Assembly (NCBI GenBank): GCA_019722365.1
Contig: JADFUC010000232.1
Span: 248,001 to 312,000, forward strand
Length of the DNA stretch: 64,000 bases
From: Lithospermum erythrorhizon
Lineage: Eukaryota; Streptophyta; Magnoliopsida; Boraginales; Boraginaceae
Direction of reading: 5' to 3'
The position numbers and the translations under genes are program-made. Below are positions 1 through 11,790 of this stretch, piece by piece. A model generated the notes under the pieces. That model did not search any database. It saw only the letters and a list, made by a program, of their open reading frames with translations, and had not been told where the DNA came from. The first letter of the stretch is position 1. Each line of letters begins with the position of its first letter.

Positions 1-1665
1 TGTGAAGAAGGGGTGTCCTCATGAAGAACTCAAGATTGTCTCCCTATGGGAAAAAAACCAGGAAACGTTGGGATAGAATGGTGAACGAGCACCGAGAATG
101 CATTGATAAAACACACAAAAGGTATGAAGAGGTCTTCGCATGGAACCAGCGGAGGCATTGCCGGAGTCTGTCACGAATAGCACTACATCAGTGCATGTGG
201 ACCACGCCCATAGCTGTCAAGCAAAGAGAGAATTTCGAAGAAAACAATCAGCTATCCGAGGAAAGAAGTTAGCGAGAGTTGATGAGGGTGGGGGCCATAG
301 AAATTACAATTCAGTGGATAGCTAATGTGGTCATGATCAAAGAGTCTATGAGAAATGGAGAATGTGCTGGCTTCACCAACCTCAATAAGAAAACTTGCCC
401 AAAATTACTTCTGTTACTTGTTTGGGAAGGTTGGTAGATAGGCGGGGTATGAGTTTTGACTTCTAGATGCTTCCGAGGGTATCGTCAAATACTTTTGGAA
501 AAAATTTTATCAAGAAAAACCACCTTCATCACGAATTACATGGGTTGTCTTGCTAGACAATAATACTTTGGATTGAAAAATACTATGGCATGCGAAGGAT
601 GGTGAATTGCGTCTTACCCGAGGAGTAAATTGGCGAGAAACATGGAAATCTATATTAGTGAGTATGGCGGTCAAAAAGCAAGAGAAAGGAGGAACATTCT
701 GGAACACAGAGAGACATTGGAAAGATTGAAGGAGAGTGATTAGCAGTGTTCATTTAGAGATGGCCATGGAAATTCTTGGGATTCATGATAAGTGAACGAG
801 GCATAGAACCTAATCCCGACAAGATTGAGGCCATAGTTCAAATGCAAGCCTTGACCTCCTATAAGATAGTGCAGAGATTGGCAAGGTGTCTTGTGGCTCT
901 CAACCGATTCATATCTCTGTCCGGAGATAGGAACCTACTCTTTTTCCGAAAACTGAGACAAGCTTCCCTAGAAGAATTCAAGTGGGATGAGGATGTGCCA
1001 ATTCTTTTGACGAATTAAAAGCATACCTGACGTCTCCAAAAATACTGACCAGACCTGAAGGAAAGGAGGAATTACAATTATACTTAGCTGTATCCAGAGG
1101 AACAGTAAGGAGTGTGCTCATAAGAGAGAGGAAGACAAAATCGAGGAAGCCAAAATACACTATGTGAGTCATGTGCTACATGGACCCGAAGAAAGTTACC
1201 CCCTTATTGACAAATTCATGTTGGCTCTAGTTACCTCAACTAGAAATCTCAAGGCCTACTTTGAAAATCACCCGTAGTGTGGTCCTGAGCTTGACGGTAA
1301 GAATACTTTCAATCAGCGCAAAATGGGAAGACTACGTGAAATGGGCTATAGAGCTAAGTGAGTTTGAGATCACTTTCCGACCTAGAACTGGAATAAAAGC
1401 CCAAGCCTTGGCTGATTTCATCATGGAGTGTGCGGGCAGTGGGGGAGGTCCCGAGGCATGCCAACACCTGAGGAGAGGCCCTCGTGGACGTTATATGTAG
1501 ATGGAGCAGCTGACCAGAAAGGAATCAGTGCATGGATCTTAATTGAGACGGAGGGGTCAACTTTTGAATATGCGTTAAGATTCCAGTTCAAAGCCATCAA
1601 TACTTGAAGGTGAATATGAATCCATGGTAGCGAGGTTATTCAGCTCAAACTCTAGGGTAACCCGA
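1..1665 (+). pseudogene. Ty3/gypsy RT-RNase H remnant (element A, left part)
   Basis: Broken reading frames on the plus strand match a Ty3/gypsy pol polyprotein, entering the window inside the reverse transcriptase. Around 230-400 the peptides include EERS, WIANVVMIKES and a GFTNLNKKTCPK-like stretch, the RT region that normally reads CVDFTNLNKACPKD. Positions 776-1018 carry GFMISERGIEPNPDKIEAI and NRFISLSGDRNLLFF, the RT thumb/RNase H junction. Positions 1261-1500 carry KWAIELSEFEITFRPRTGIK and ALADFIMEC, which links RT-RNase H to the second RNase H domain, whose start (YVDGAADQKGISAWIL) follows at about 1490. Stops and frame changes are frequent, so this is an old inactive copy. Family and order are clear; exact boundaries are not. 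Confidence 0.85.
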
Positions 1666-2621
1666 TGTTGGAATTATCTGACTTGTTCATAGCATAAATA
1701 TAAATATAAATATAAAACAAAATCGACGAGAAACATAGCAATTGTATAAGCAATCGATATATTCACAAAAATATACGTATGAATAAATAGAAACTTTTAC
1801 AAAGTTAGCAGCGTACGGATATTCAAACACTTTTCCGAGAGTTCTCTTCCGTTCCTTTACTTCGGAATGTGATGCTCCGGTTAGTCGCTTGAGAGGTTAA
1901 GCCTCACGATTGGACTTGCTAGAATCAAATAACTATTGGATGAAAATTTGAGTCAAAACTTGACTCAAAATTCTTGAGAGAGAATGAAGGGGGGCGGCAG
2001 GTTTTAGAGGAGAAAGGGATGAAAAAATGAAAACTTAGGTTTTTCATTTTAAATCATTTCTCTCATGCCCAATTTTAAGTTTAGCCGAATATTTCCTTTC
2101 GTTAGCTAAATGAGTTAACTCGTTAAGCCGTTAACTAACTTATTTAGTCGTGTAAGTAACTTAACAAGTTACTAATGAGTTTCTCTCGTTAAACCTTCAA
2201 TTGAACTAACAAGTTAATTGATTCGGTTTTATCCAATTTGTATTTTACATTTATCGATGTAAAATACTCGGTTGGCTGTCTCGTTGATTTCAATCAATTC
2301 TCAATTTAGCAATCGTGATTTAATTCCATACATGGAATATGACTTAACGTCATTGTATGTGTGTGACCTTACGGGCTCGATAATGATAGGCGTATAATAA
2401 TATAATTGACCATTATAATTATTATTATATCGGTTATACATGGGATCCTTAATCTGACATAACCCTTGATATTATCGTGAGTTCAATTCTGTGTTAACAA
2501 TTACTATTTGAATACTTAGTTTGAGTAATCACATTTAACATAACTAGTAAATGAATTGTTACAACAATTCTACTTAGCGAGGCATAATTATAGAAATCAA
2601 AATACTTTTGATTTCAGCCTT
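1666..2621 (-). mobile_element. Solo LTR nested in gypsy RNase H, inverted
   Basis: This 956-bp block splits the RNase H coding sequence: EYESMVARL lies just before it and a DSNLVIE-like stretch just after. It starts TGTTGGAATT, and its reverse complement resembles the LTR at 4149-5132. Shared features include a TTAAATGTGATT block, a CATG(T/C)ATGGAATTAAA block, and a GCCGCCCC block followed by an AGCCTCACG-like block. It therefore looks like a solitary LTR of the same copia family in opposite orientation. The right end is degenerate (compare TTTCAGCCT with the expected TTCCAACA). The flanks cccga (left) and cttga (right) could be a decayed target duplication, but that is weak. Confidence 0.65.
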
Positions 2622-3900
2622 GAATCGCCAGTAGGGATTCTAATTTGGTGATTGAAGGCAGTCAGAGGAGACTGCAGGTCAGAGCGAGAACTTGAGAGAG
2701 TATCACTCTATGGCCACAGAATAGTCTCAAAGTTTGACTATGTGGTCTTTGAGCATGAGAGAAAATATGAGCATCTTGATCGTACATCTCGGTTGGCTAC
2801 AGCTGCATGAGGTATTCCCACTAAGGGAGTTCATTTGAACATCGAGGAAAACCCATTCAAGAGACAAGAATGTACCACTGGGAGAGAGGAAGATTGGCGT
2901 AGTCAGTGATCGAGGATTTTAAACAACGGAAAGTTGCTTGAGAGGACAAGATCGAGCTAGGAAACTACAAAGGCAGACTATAAATTCCAAATGTTCGAGA
3001 GGGTTATTATAAAACTTCCCACCTGGTACCTTTACTATTTTGCATCCCTGAAGATAAAATCCAACAAACTCTGTTTGAAGTCCATAAGAGAGATTGCGGA
3101 CATCATATTGGGGAAAATCTTAGCCACAATGATTGCAGCCAGTGCCCGGCCCTTCATGAGCGACTTAAATTGCCAAAAGAGTATGATTCTTGCCAAAAGA
3201 TGAAGGCAGTCTCTAAACAACCTGTAGCTGAGATGACTCCGGTCCTTTGTCCCATACCGTTTGCCATGTGGGGCATCGATTTGGTGGGACAATTTGTGAA
3301 GCCTGCCACCAAATACAAAGATGCGGTTGTGGCTATGTTCTATTTCAGTAAATGGGTAGAAAACCGTGCCTACAAGGAATTTCTCTTGCCGAAGATATTG
3401 AAGAGTTCATTTGGAAGAACATCATTACCCGTTATGGGATACCGAAGATATTGGTATCAGACAATGGTCCTCAGTTCGATGCTTCTCTGCCCGGGGACAT
3501 GTGCAACGCTTCAAGGATAGAACACCGTTTTCACGATTGTGTTATCCCGAGATAGCAGTCAGGTAGAAGTCATGAACATGACCATTTTTCAAGGAATAAA
3601 GAAAAACCTCCTCGTGAGTCAAGGGCAAAGTGGTGCGAGGAGCTCCCGCAGTCACAGTCCTGCAGAGCCACTCCCTTGGCAGCGCCCACTTGAGAGCCAC
3701 TTGAACGTTCGGGATAAATTGTTTTTTACTGCGGAGGTTTGCACACACGGCGTCGACGACTTTGCTTGATGAAGAAAAATGGAAGCGGATGAGAGAATGT
3801 TTCAACTTCACGAATGAATTAAGGAGATAGACCTTATACAGAGATGAGGTATAAGCGATTGATGGCACAATTCTACAACCCGAAGGGTCAAAATCAAATC
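2622..3900 (+). pseudogene. Ty3/gypsy RNase H end and integrase remnant (element A)
   Basis: The pol sequence resumes after the solo LTR. At 2635-2815 fragments read DSNLVIE, VRGDCRSE and FDYVVFEHERKYEHLDRTSR followed by LATA, the end of the second RNase H domain. At 3080-3240 a degenerate HHCC zinc-binding region occurs (GHHIGE, then CQKMKAVSKQP). At 3255-3350 MWGIDLVGQFVKPATKYK gives the first catalytic Asp of the integrase core. At 3410-3490 IITRYGIPKILVSDNGPQFD gives the second Asp. QVEVMN followed by IFQGIKKNL at 3560-3610 matches the usual GQ(V/A)E-N segment; whether the DDE glutamate is this one is not certain. Stops and frameshifts are numerous. About 3620-4148 contains only decayed coding traces. 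Confidence 0.85.
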
Positions 3901-4148
3901 AATTCAAATAAGGAGACCTCGTCTTTAGACTCTTAAAGCTAGCAAAGCCAAGAGACAAGACAGAAAGCACACATGGCAGGATCTATACGAAAACATACTA
4001 CTGCCAAATGCGTAATTGATGTAATCTTCTCACGGAGATAAAAAGTTTGATGAAACTGAGAGTATGACTTTTGGAAATAAAATATTTTGAGCAATGACAA
4101 TTCATTAAATAAAAGAAAGAAAATCTAAAGTGAATAAGATCACTTGGC

Positions 4149-5132
4149 TGTTGGAAATCAATAAAAATTAATTCCTTTTTATTGTACCCGTTGCGATAAT
4201 TGTGCTCGATTCATTTTACGAGGTTGGTTAAATGTGATTCTTTGAACTTAGTGTTCACCTTAGTAATTGTATATTACTAGTGTGAGTTCTCGCTGATAAT
4301 TTAAGAAGTTCTTAGAAATTACTAGATCTTACTCATTAATGCGTTATATTAATAGTAATTAAATTAAGATTATTATTAAACAGCTTTACACAATATAGAA
4401 CCTAGAATTCGCTATTGTCTGATGATATTAAATTATATTTCATGCATGGAATTAAACGAGACTTGTGAATTGAGAGATGTATCTCTCAATATATATATAT
4501 TTGTCAAATATATATTGATGAACATCAATTGGTTAAACTTGCAAGTTTAATCAATTAAGCAATTGAAATTGATGAATAGCTTGATAAGTTATTCTATAGT
4601 GACTCGTTTGTATTTCAATTGACTTGTTAAAGGTTGATTAAAAGAACAACTTCATGGCTCATTGTTGATTGGAAGCCATAACGGTCTAATTAAGTTAACG
4701 AGTTCATGGGTTATATAATTGCTTACTTGGTGGAATTAGGCTTTTGGTATTTAAAGAAAGAGAGACAAGGTACTCTTTTGCACCATTCCTCTCAAAAAAG
4801 CCGCCCCTCTAAATTGGAAGAGATTTTCCTCTTCAAATTTTTTATTATTCACAACTCTAGCAAGTTCAAGCTTTTCGGATTCGATTCCTACCGTGTGTGC
4901 AATCTAGGAGACATCTCTTTTGGTGTTGGACAAGCGATTGGAGATATTTCAAGAGGCGTTCACGTGAGGCTTGTCTAACGAATCGATTTCCATTTAAATC
5001 TTCATTGTGATGTAAGAACTCTTTTATTCATATTGCAACTTATGTGTTTAGATTAATATACATTATTTTGAGGATCCCGGATGTATAAATTTGGTATTTT
5101 ATCACGTGTAAAATTCATACTAGATTCTAACA
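4149..5132 (+). mobile_element. 5' LTR of Ty1/copia element
   Basis: The segment begins TGTTGGAAAT and ends TTCTAACA, so it has TG...CA termini, and a tRNA-Met-type primer-binding site follows immediately. Its length is 984 bp. Internal features are a GCCGCCCCTC block near 4800 and an AAGAGGCGTTCACGTGAGGC-like block near 4955, both echoed in the inverted solo LTR at 1666-2621. No matching 3' LTR was found downstream, so the element appears truncated. Confidence 0.8.
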
Positions 5133-5133
5133 G

Positions 5134-5147
5134 TGGCCTCAGAGCCT
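5134..5147 (+). other. Primer-binding site (initiator tRNA-Met type)
   Basis: TGGCCTCAGAGCC differs from the canonical plant copia PBS TGGTATCAGAGCC at two positions and starts one base after the LTR end. It fixes the orientation and the LTR boundary. Confidence 0.8.
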
Positions 5148-7139
5148 AATCAAGTTTGATGTATTTTATCTAATTGATTTATGTGTTCACGTAGTTGAGA
5201 ATTAATTAAGGTGAATTCACATGATTTGTATATTCAATTGATGAATATATAATATGAAAAAATCAACCCATTTTGTAATGTGTATATCCATATGGCTGAA
5301 ATCATCATTTCATTATATTAATTTAATGATTTGGTATTTGTTTAATTGTTTCATGGAAATGAAAGGGATTAAAACGATTAATTTGCGTTTTAATTTGAGG
5401 TAGAATCATTTTTTATTTACAAAAGGGTTAGAAATTTTAAAAATTCAGAAATTAAAATTAGTATGTTCAGGACCCTTTGAGGTTCATCTCGATTTTTTGC
5501 CAGAAATTTTTGAATTTTTACGTACTCCATAAAATTAGTTGAATTTATGGATTGTTTTAGATTAAATCGAAACTAAGAAGTGTTTTGAGAAATTCCATTT
5601 GGACGTGTTCAATAATGATATTGTTAGCGTTCATGTTCAATCCTAGAATTTTTTGAATTTTTTGCGACTCCCAATCATTTTACAAAAGTTGCAGTGTCAC
5701 GAAAAGCTGAAATTAATTACCAATACATGCGTCGGTTTCCAAGCCTCTGAAGCGTCCGGGCCTTGAGTGGAGCGTTCGGCCACGGGAGGCTAACTCACCG
5801 GTGGTACTCGGCACCACCGGTAGTGTCGATCGTGGGTGGCGGAGGCGACGCATTGCCGTTGAAGTTAAACAGTCGTTTTTGAAAACCTAAATGTATTTAT
5901 GTAATTATTTTGGTTTTAAGAAATTATTGAAATGTTAATTTAGGTTTTAATGTTAAATCAAAATTTTTCATCAAGATGATTGAATATATATCTTAAATGA
6001 CATTAAATTTAATTTATATTTCACTTTACGTAATTATTTTCATTAATTGATAATTTTTGAAAATATTTTCATGGTAACTTTAAATTTTGAATTTTGGAGT
6101 TCATTGCCTTAAGTAATTATTTCTGTATTTGATTTAAGTGGTTGATAATTATTGTAATAATTATCATTAATCATATGTGAATATATTTAAATTTAAAATT
6201 TACATTAATTGATAATTAATTATAAAATAATGGATAATTAGTCAATTATGAACTACATTATTTCATTTATTTAATATATATGACATTAAGTGCATTTATT
6301 TGTTTAATATTTTGCCTATGTATTGTTATGGAATGAAATGGAGGTGTATAAATATGACCAGCGTTTATTTTGATTAGCGTGCCGTATTGTTGTAAATGTG
6401 AGTCATATTTTATTTAGGTGTTTCTCCATGACTTGAATCTTGTCTAAGTTGGGATTAGTGTATTTGAATTGTAATTGAGAGCGAAGGCAGTGCCAAATTC
6501 GGAAGCCAAAAGACAAGAAAATGTAATAGGGCCAAATGTTAGTTTTTAGTTTTGAATGCATTACTTGTTTATTTTTCATGTTGTACATGTGCTTGATTAT
6601 GTGCTACAATTGCATGGTAAAATAAAATCAAAGTAATAATAATACCGCCATTGCAAAATTTAGCGATATCGAAGTCAATTTTAAAGAAGTTGTGAAATCG
6701 ATTGAATCATCAAGGCACTTATTTGTGATGGCGGTGTGCAGTTTTGCAATTTGATATGACAATGGATCATGTTGAAGTGATTTCCACTAACGTTTTTGTT
6801 GTTCTTTTAGATGGTACTCAAGTAATTATTTGGTTTGGTGGTATCTTTACTTAGGTTTATTAGAATCTGAAAGTCGGGTAGCATCTTGAATAGTATACTA
6901 GTGACACAAAGAGTTATGTAGTTTTACATAGTGGTTGACCTACTATTATAATGAGTCTTGATACTAATATATTTAGTGAGATTTAAAGTATTAGTATTTA
7001 CTTTATAATTTATTTGTAAGTATTGTAGCATGATAGTTCTTGATTACATTGTCTTTATTTACTTATTCTTGTAACCGCCACTACTACTCCTAATAACTCG
7101 CTTCGCTCGGCCTTGAAAGTGCAAAGGCGGGCTCTTCAA
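5148..7139 (+). other. Long non-coding leader of the copia element
   Basis: No coding sequence is visible between the PBS and the first gag-like peptides. Most of it is strongly AT-rich, apart from a GC-rich island at about 5730-5865 that holds a perfect hairpin (5797-5821). I infer this is the element's 5' leader, possibly enlarged by later insertions. Confidence 0.5.
5797..5821 (+). other. Perfect 9-bp stem / 7-nt loop hairpin in the leader
   Basis: ACCGGTGGT, then the loop ACTCGGC, then ACCACCGGT. Each arm contains the palindrome ACCGGT. It sits in the only GC-rich island of a leader that is otherwise very AT-rich. A dimerisation or packaging role is only inference. Confidence 0.6.
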
Positions 7140-8970
7140 TTTTGGCCAGTGAGTCTCGAAACTTGAGAATCATTCTCAAGCAGAAGGCGAATGCGTCTTT
7201 GAACAATAAGGTTCTCCCAGACCTAATGATAGTGCCTCCCATTAGGAAAAGGGATCCTGAGAAAGTACAAGTCGATCTTTGTGGGCGTCCAATGTCTCAT
7301 GCTTACCACTATGGAACCGCCGTTCGGGTTGATATGAGGTGGCAGCATATGACATATACCCGACAGCAGGGAATTATTCGAAAGGAAGCTAGAAGGAGAA
7401 TATGACACGATACGTGCTCTGCCGTGGGCCGTGAAGTTGAGGGAAACGGACTGACACATGAGCCCTCGTATCATTAAAATGATTGGCTTGGTATTAGATC
7501 AGGCGCTCAGCATGCACAGGCACCATTGTCTCTCAAGAAGCTGGGCGTGGACCTCATCACAAGTCTTCCGGAACAAGTTCTCTCGGAGTTTTTTAAAACG
7601 AACTTCAATATGCACAAGTTTGAGTTATCTCTAGCTTGACGCATAAGATGATCTGAATCTTGAGGCAATTTCAGGCCAAGGCTAAAAACTTCTACTCATA
7701 CATTTTTTGGTAGTCCCAAAACAGAAGAAATTCAGAAAGAAGTTTGGCTGGCAAAAACTCAAGGGTTGGTAATCCCAATTGTATTTGGAGCCGGGGAGCA
7801 CTAGGAAGGATGACAAATATCATTATTCGGAAGTTCACGGATGATAGGAAGCATGGTCTACATGACCAGCTCGGCCCTGGTGTATGTTATTGAAGTTTTA
7901 CAACTTCTAATTCTGCCAAGTGGGTGTAACACCGCTTGTGATATTAAATATTTGTCGTAATAGGAACTTCGAGTCAAGTAGAGGCTTCGAAAAGGAAATG
8001 GATCTGCGTGTTGTGAGGAGCAGCCTTGAGGTTGCGGCCCTTGCGGTAAAGATCAACAGTTTAAATTGCCCATGGGCCTTGTTTGAACTTATCAGGTTCT
8101 TGTATTACTGCCGATTTGCGGGAATATTATTTCTATTTGTTTTGAATAATGATAGTTTTCATTTTCAATAGATCGATGAATTTAGGATCACCGAGAATGG
8201 GGTAGTATTTGGTACCGCCTCCACTTGAAATAATTACGATGCGTTTTTGAACATGATTCTTGAGTTGTATAACATAAACTTACAAAACAAAATAAGCCTA
8301 ATGAGTTAAACCCAGTATCGCATGGCATTGTAAGATTAAAGTCATATTAACGAGAACAGAATCAGAAACTCATTCTGGTGGGGATACTTGAAGGTTTTAG
8401 ATTATAATGAATAAATACGATAGCTATTGAATCTTTTATGCAGGCAAAATGACTAAACGCCGTTCCTTTAGATTCAATGAAGGCAAGTGATTTATTGTGG
8501 ATGCATTACACCAGCGTGTATGTGGGCCAATGAACACATGCAGAGAGAGAGTTATTTCGCCATTACATTTCTGATGATATGATGCGTCTGAGGTTTTTGT
8601 GTCGATGAACCTACCACGAGTCCTAAATTGGGTTCCAAATGAAGTACAAGCAAGTTGAACAAGACAATAAGATTCTCAGTCTGATGAGGTGGAGAATATT
8701 TGAGTCAGCAGTTCAATACTCATCTTAAGAGGTGTGGTATTGTTTCACGGCTTCGCTCTAGCGAGGAACGCCACGGCATAATGGCTTGTCTAGAAAGAGA
8801 AATCGAACCACTGCTTGATATGGTTCGATCTATGATGAACCTATCGATCTACGGTCCAATTTCTAGGGATATCTTGCCTTCTAGCTGATCTTTACCTTAA
8901 AAACGGATGTCCAAACGAAGTTGGTAGAGAAAACTCCCCCATAGGCTGTCGTTTGGGGACGGATTCCCAG
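7140..8970 (+). pseudogene. Ty1/copia gag to integrase remnant
   Basis: Broken frames follow the copia order. At 7540-7640 LGVDLITSLPEQVLSEFFKT and FNMHKFELSLA match the Gag core. At 7705-7765 a basic stretch (VVPKQKKFRKKFGWQKLKG) follows in another frame. At 7995-8171 the protein includes EVAALAVKINSLNCP and LNNDSFHFQ, matching the protease to GAG-pre-integrase region. At 8400-8550 AGKMTK and a VCGPMNT motif mark the start of the integrase core. At 8700-8885 FNTHLKRCGIVSRL and LLDMVRSMMN match the end of the core. A last trace (TKLVEKTP) is near 8915. No RT, RNase H or 3' LTR follows, so the element is truncated as well as mutated. Confidence 0.8.
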
Positions 8971-9480
8971 TTGAGTTTTCTCGATTTAGAAGCTTCGTAT
9001 GAATTAGTCACTAGTGGTCTGGGTGAATCGAGGTCACCCGGTCGAATGTGAATAAAGATGTTCGACCTTTATTATAAAGGGAAACTTTGGTGAATTAGAT
9101 AAAACAAGTGGTCCTCGGTAATCGATAAATCCGAGAATTCGGGAGTGAATAAGATAAATTCTGCCCAACTCGAAAGAGAAACCCAGTGAATTAGACCACT
9201 CGTGGTCTGGTGAAACTCAGATCACCACGGATTAAAGGAAAATGGGGTATAAAAACTACCCAGTACCTAGGAAGGAGCTTCAAAAAGTTACAAGCTATCA
9301 CGAAGTCATTTCCCCCGAAGAATGATTCCGTGATAGGGGCAAAGATATTATGTTATCTGACAACATTTAAGAAGAAGAAAAGATTAAGAATAGGTGATGA
9401 ATAAAAGATAAAGAAGATTAAATAAAAATTTCAAAAATAAGGAAAAGTGCGTAACCATTAATAAACAAAAAGTTACAAAG
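8971..9480. other. Non-coding retrotransposon spacer
   Basis: No coding frame is recognisable. Two similar segments recur: GAATTAGTCACTAGTGGTCT at about 9001 and GAATTAGACCACTCGTGGTC at about 9191, each followed by a TGGTGAA-like stretch. It probably belongs to the region between pol and the antisense ORF of element A. Confidence 0.4.
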
Positions 9481-11790
9481 TAATGGCGCCTTATTTAATA
9501 GAGCCGAGGAACATAAATCAAAAGTTGACAAGTATGAACAAAAGGTTGAGAGTCAGCATCATCATCTTCTTCAATCCTCCCCGAGGTCAGCATCACTCTC
9601 ATCATCAAAAAAACTCACTTTCTTTAGGATCCACCAGAAGGATCACATCTTCAATTCCAAAGTGTTCTTTCCTGGGCTTCGGGAAAGATGGTGAACACCA
9701 TCGAAATTCTCGATTTTCGGACTATGGTCTTCATTATGGAAACGATGTAAATTACAAGATCATCCTTATAATTACGACCCTCACCAAAGTTGGCTATGAC
9801 TCTTCTTGGAGGAGGCCTCTGGATAACTCTTACTTGACCCGGCCGATCTCAGTCTTAAATTTTGTCCCTAGAGCTCTTTATATGCACGCGGATTCTTCTA
9901 GAGAGCTCTTAAAATGTGATGGGTTTCATGCTTAGAAGATAGTTCGGATTTGGACTTTTTAAGCCCATTATAAGCGGATTCAAGATCCGCATGCTTGTTC
10001 TTAAAATCAGCAGCTTGGGCCTTGAAATCCTTAGCTTGAGCCCGAGCTTACGTCTCTCTCTACAATGACCTCGGACAATGTTCTCCCGGAGAGAAAGAAT
10101 GCCGACCTCAGTCGCTCAAGGGACTCTTCCGCATTCGCTCCATTCAAAGAAGAGCTGACGTACTCGATTCTCCCGAAAAGACAAAAAGTTAGACTCGAGC
10201 AGAGGTAAAACAATAATAAAAAGCTTCGAGAATTAAAAGCAAAAAATGTACCTTAAAGGTGGAAATGAGAGAAGGCATTATGGATGGGCGAAAGTCGAAA
10301 CCCCGCTAATCCCTCTGTCTCCACTTTTAATGACGATTCCTACAATAAGAAGGAAGTCGTGGATTAACTCTCTTGATATGGTTCCTCGGTTAGTAATACC
10401 AAGGAAGGGTATAAGGAAGCTTTGGTGAACCCCACGGCTAGGCGGCTACCGTCGGGCGAGAAGAAGGAAGCGATGACCCGAATCGCGACATCCAGGAGTG
10501 GAGGCGATATAACAGGAAGAGAGAGTAGTAGAAGGTAGTAGGGGAAAATGTTGGAGGGAATAGAGTAAGTTACGACACGAAGAGATACATCAGCAGAGTG
10601 TCCTCACGGGATCACCTTGAGAAGCTTTTCAGAACTGCTTCTTGACGAGAGTCTTGGAGGAACACGAGACTCTCCCGAGCGTGTTCTTCTTAGACACCCA
10701 GCCCAAGTCCTTCCCTGAAGTCACAGCCTTGAAACTGACTTTGTGGGGCATGATACATAACCCCGAGGAGTTCTTCAGGGCTAACAGGTTCACTGAAAAA
10801 TAAAACAAAGACATGAGTAAAGCATGAGAATGAATGATGATAAATCACTAAAGAGATATAACCACGAATTGACTTTATCTGAAATTGTTAATCTTAGTTA
10901 AATAGCCTTTATCAACAATGCTTGCATCCTGAAATTACTTCATAGGCGAGGTTCGGAGGCTTGACCTTAAACTTTTATCTCAACAGGTCTGCAGAAACCA
11001 TGAAATAGTGGAGGCCCAATTGATAGAGACAATGAGCTCGGACACTTAGAGTTGGAAACCACTTATTAGGCCAAACTCTGACTTGAAACCACCGACTCCC
11101 TCGCTTTGTCACTTTCTTTGTGTATAGAAATTCTCTGCAAGAAATTGAGCTTAGAGAGTAAGCTAAGGGCCCTTTAAGAAGGATGTTGTATCGCCCCAAA
11201 ATAAAGCTATGTTGGGGATGACCCCAGCCAAGGCATGCAGTGGGCTTGATGCAATGTCAGGTAGGAAAAGATCATAATTGACAGGGGCCCGATCAGTTGT
11301 CAACACCGTTAATAAATGGCCTTGAAACAAATAAACCCATGAAATTGAAAAATCGAGAACAAGCAGCAGTGTCTCAGTGAGGTTAGAAGCATCTGCTGGG
11401 CTGCCGGTGGAAAAGATTATCAAGGCAAAGAGGCGTCCACGTTTTCCCGCTGGGGATGCGGTGTGGAAGGGTCTTCACCTCATAGTGTTCAGTTGTCTAG
11501 GTTGGAAGTCGGGTGATGATCCAGGAGTGTTAGCTCTTCTTTCCTCGAGGTTGGTTGATTTTGAGTGGATTTCCCTTGGAGTCTTCCAAGCAGCAGGAGT
11601 TTGGGAGGAGGAGATATTCAAGGGTTGCATCAAGGGGCTTGAGGAGTACCGTCTGGGTGGTGGAAGAAATGGCGGGGGAGGCCTCGGGGCTGTCCACCAG
11701 CTTGAACCGACAATCATTGGAGGCTTGGCCCCAGGTGCAAACTCTCAAGGGCCGGAGTTGTTAAGGAGGCGTGAAGATCGATATTAATGG
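9480..11790 (-). pseudogene. Antisense ORF of gypsy element A (PF04195-like)
   Basis: On the minus strand, fragments resemble the putative gypsy-type transposon protein family (PF04195), found as an antisense ORF in Tat-lineage elements. Going downstream on this strand: a proline-rich N-terminal part at about 11720-11475; PVNYDLFLPDIASSPLHAL at about 11290-11230, equivalent to the family's long-strand/PLHP segment; REFLYTKKVTKRGSRWFQVR at about 11140-11080; and a coiled-coil, lysine-rich part (QAKDFKAQAADFKNKHADLE) at about 10040-9970. Several frame breaks and stops separate these pieces. The assignment rests on motif resemblance and on the matching layout of element B. Confidence 0.6.
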
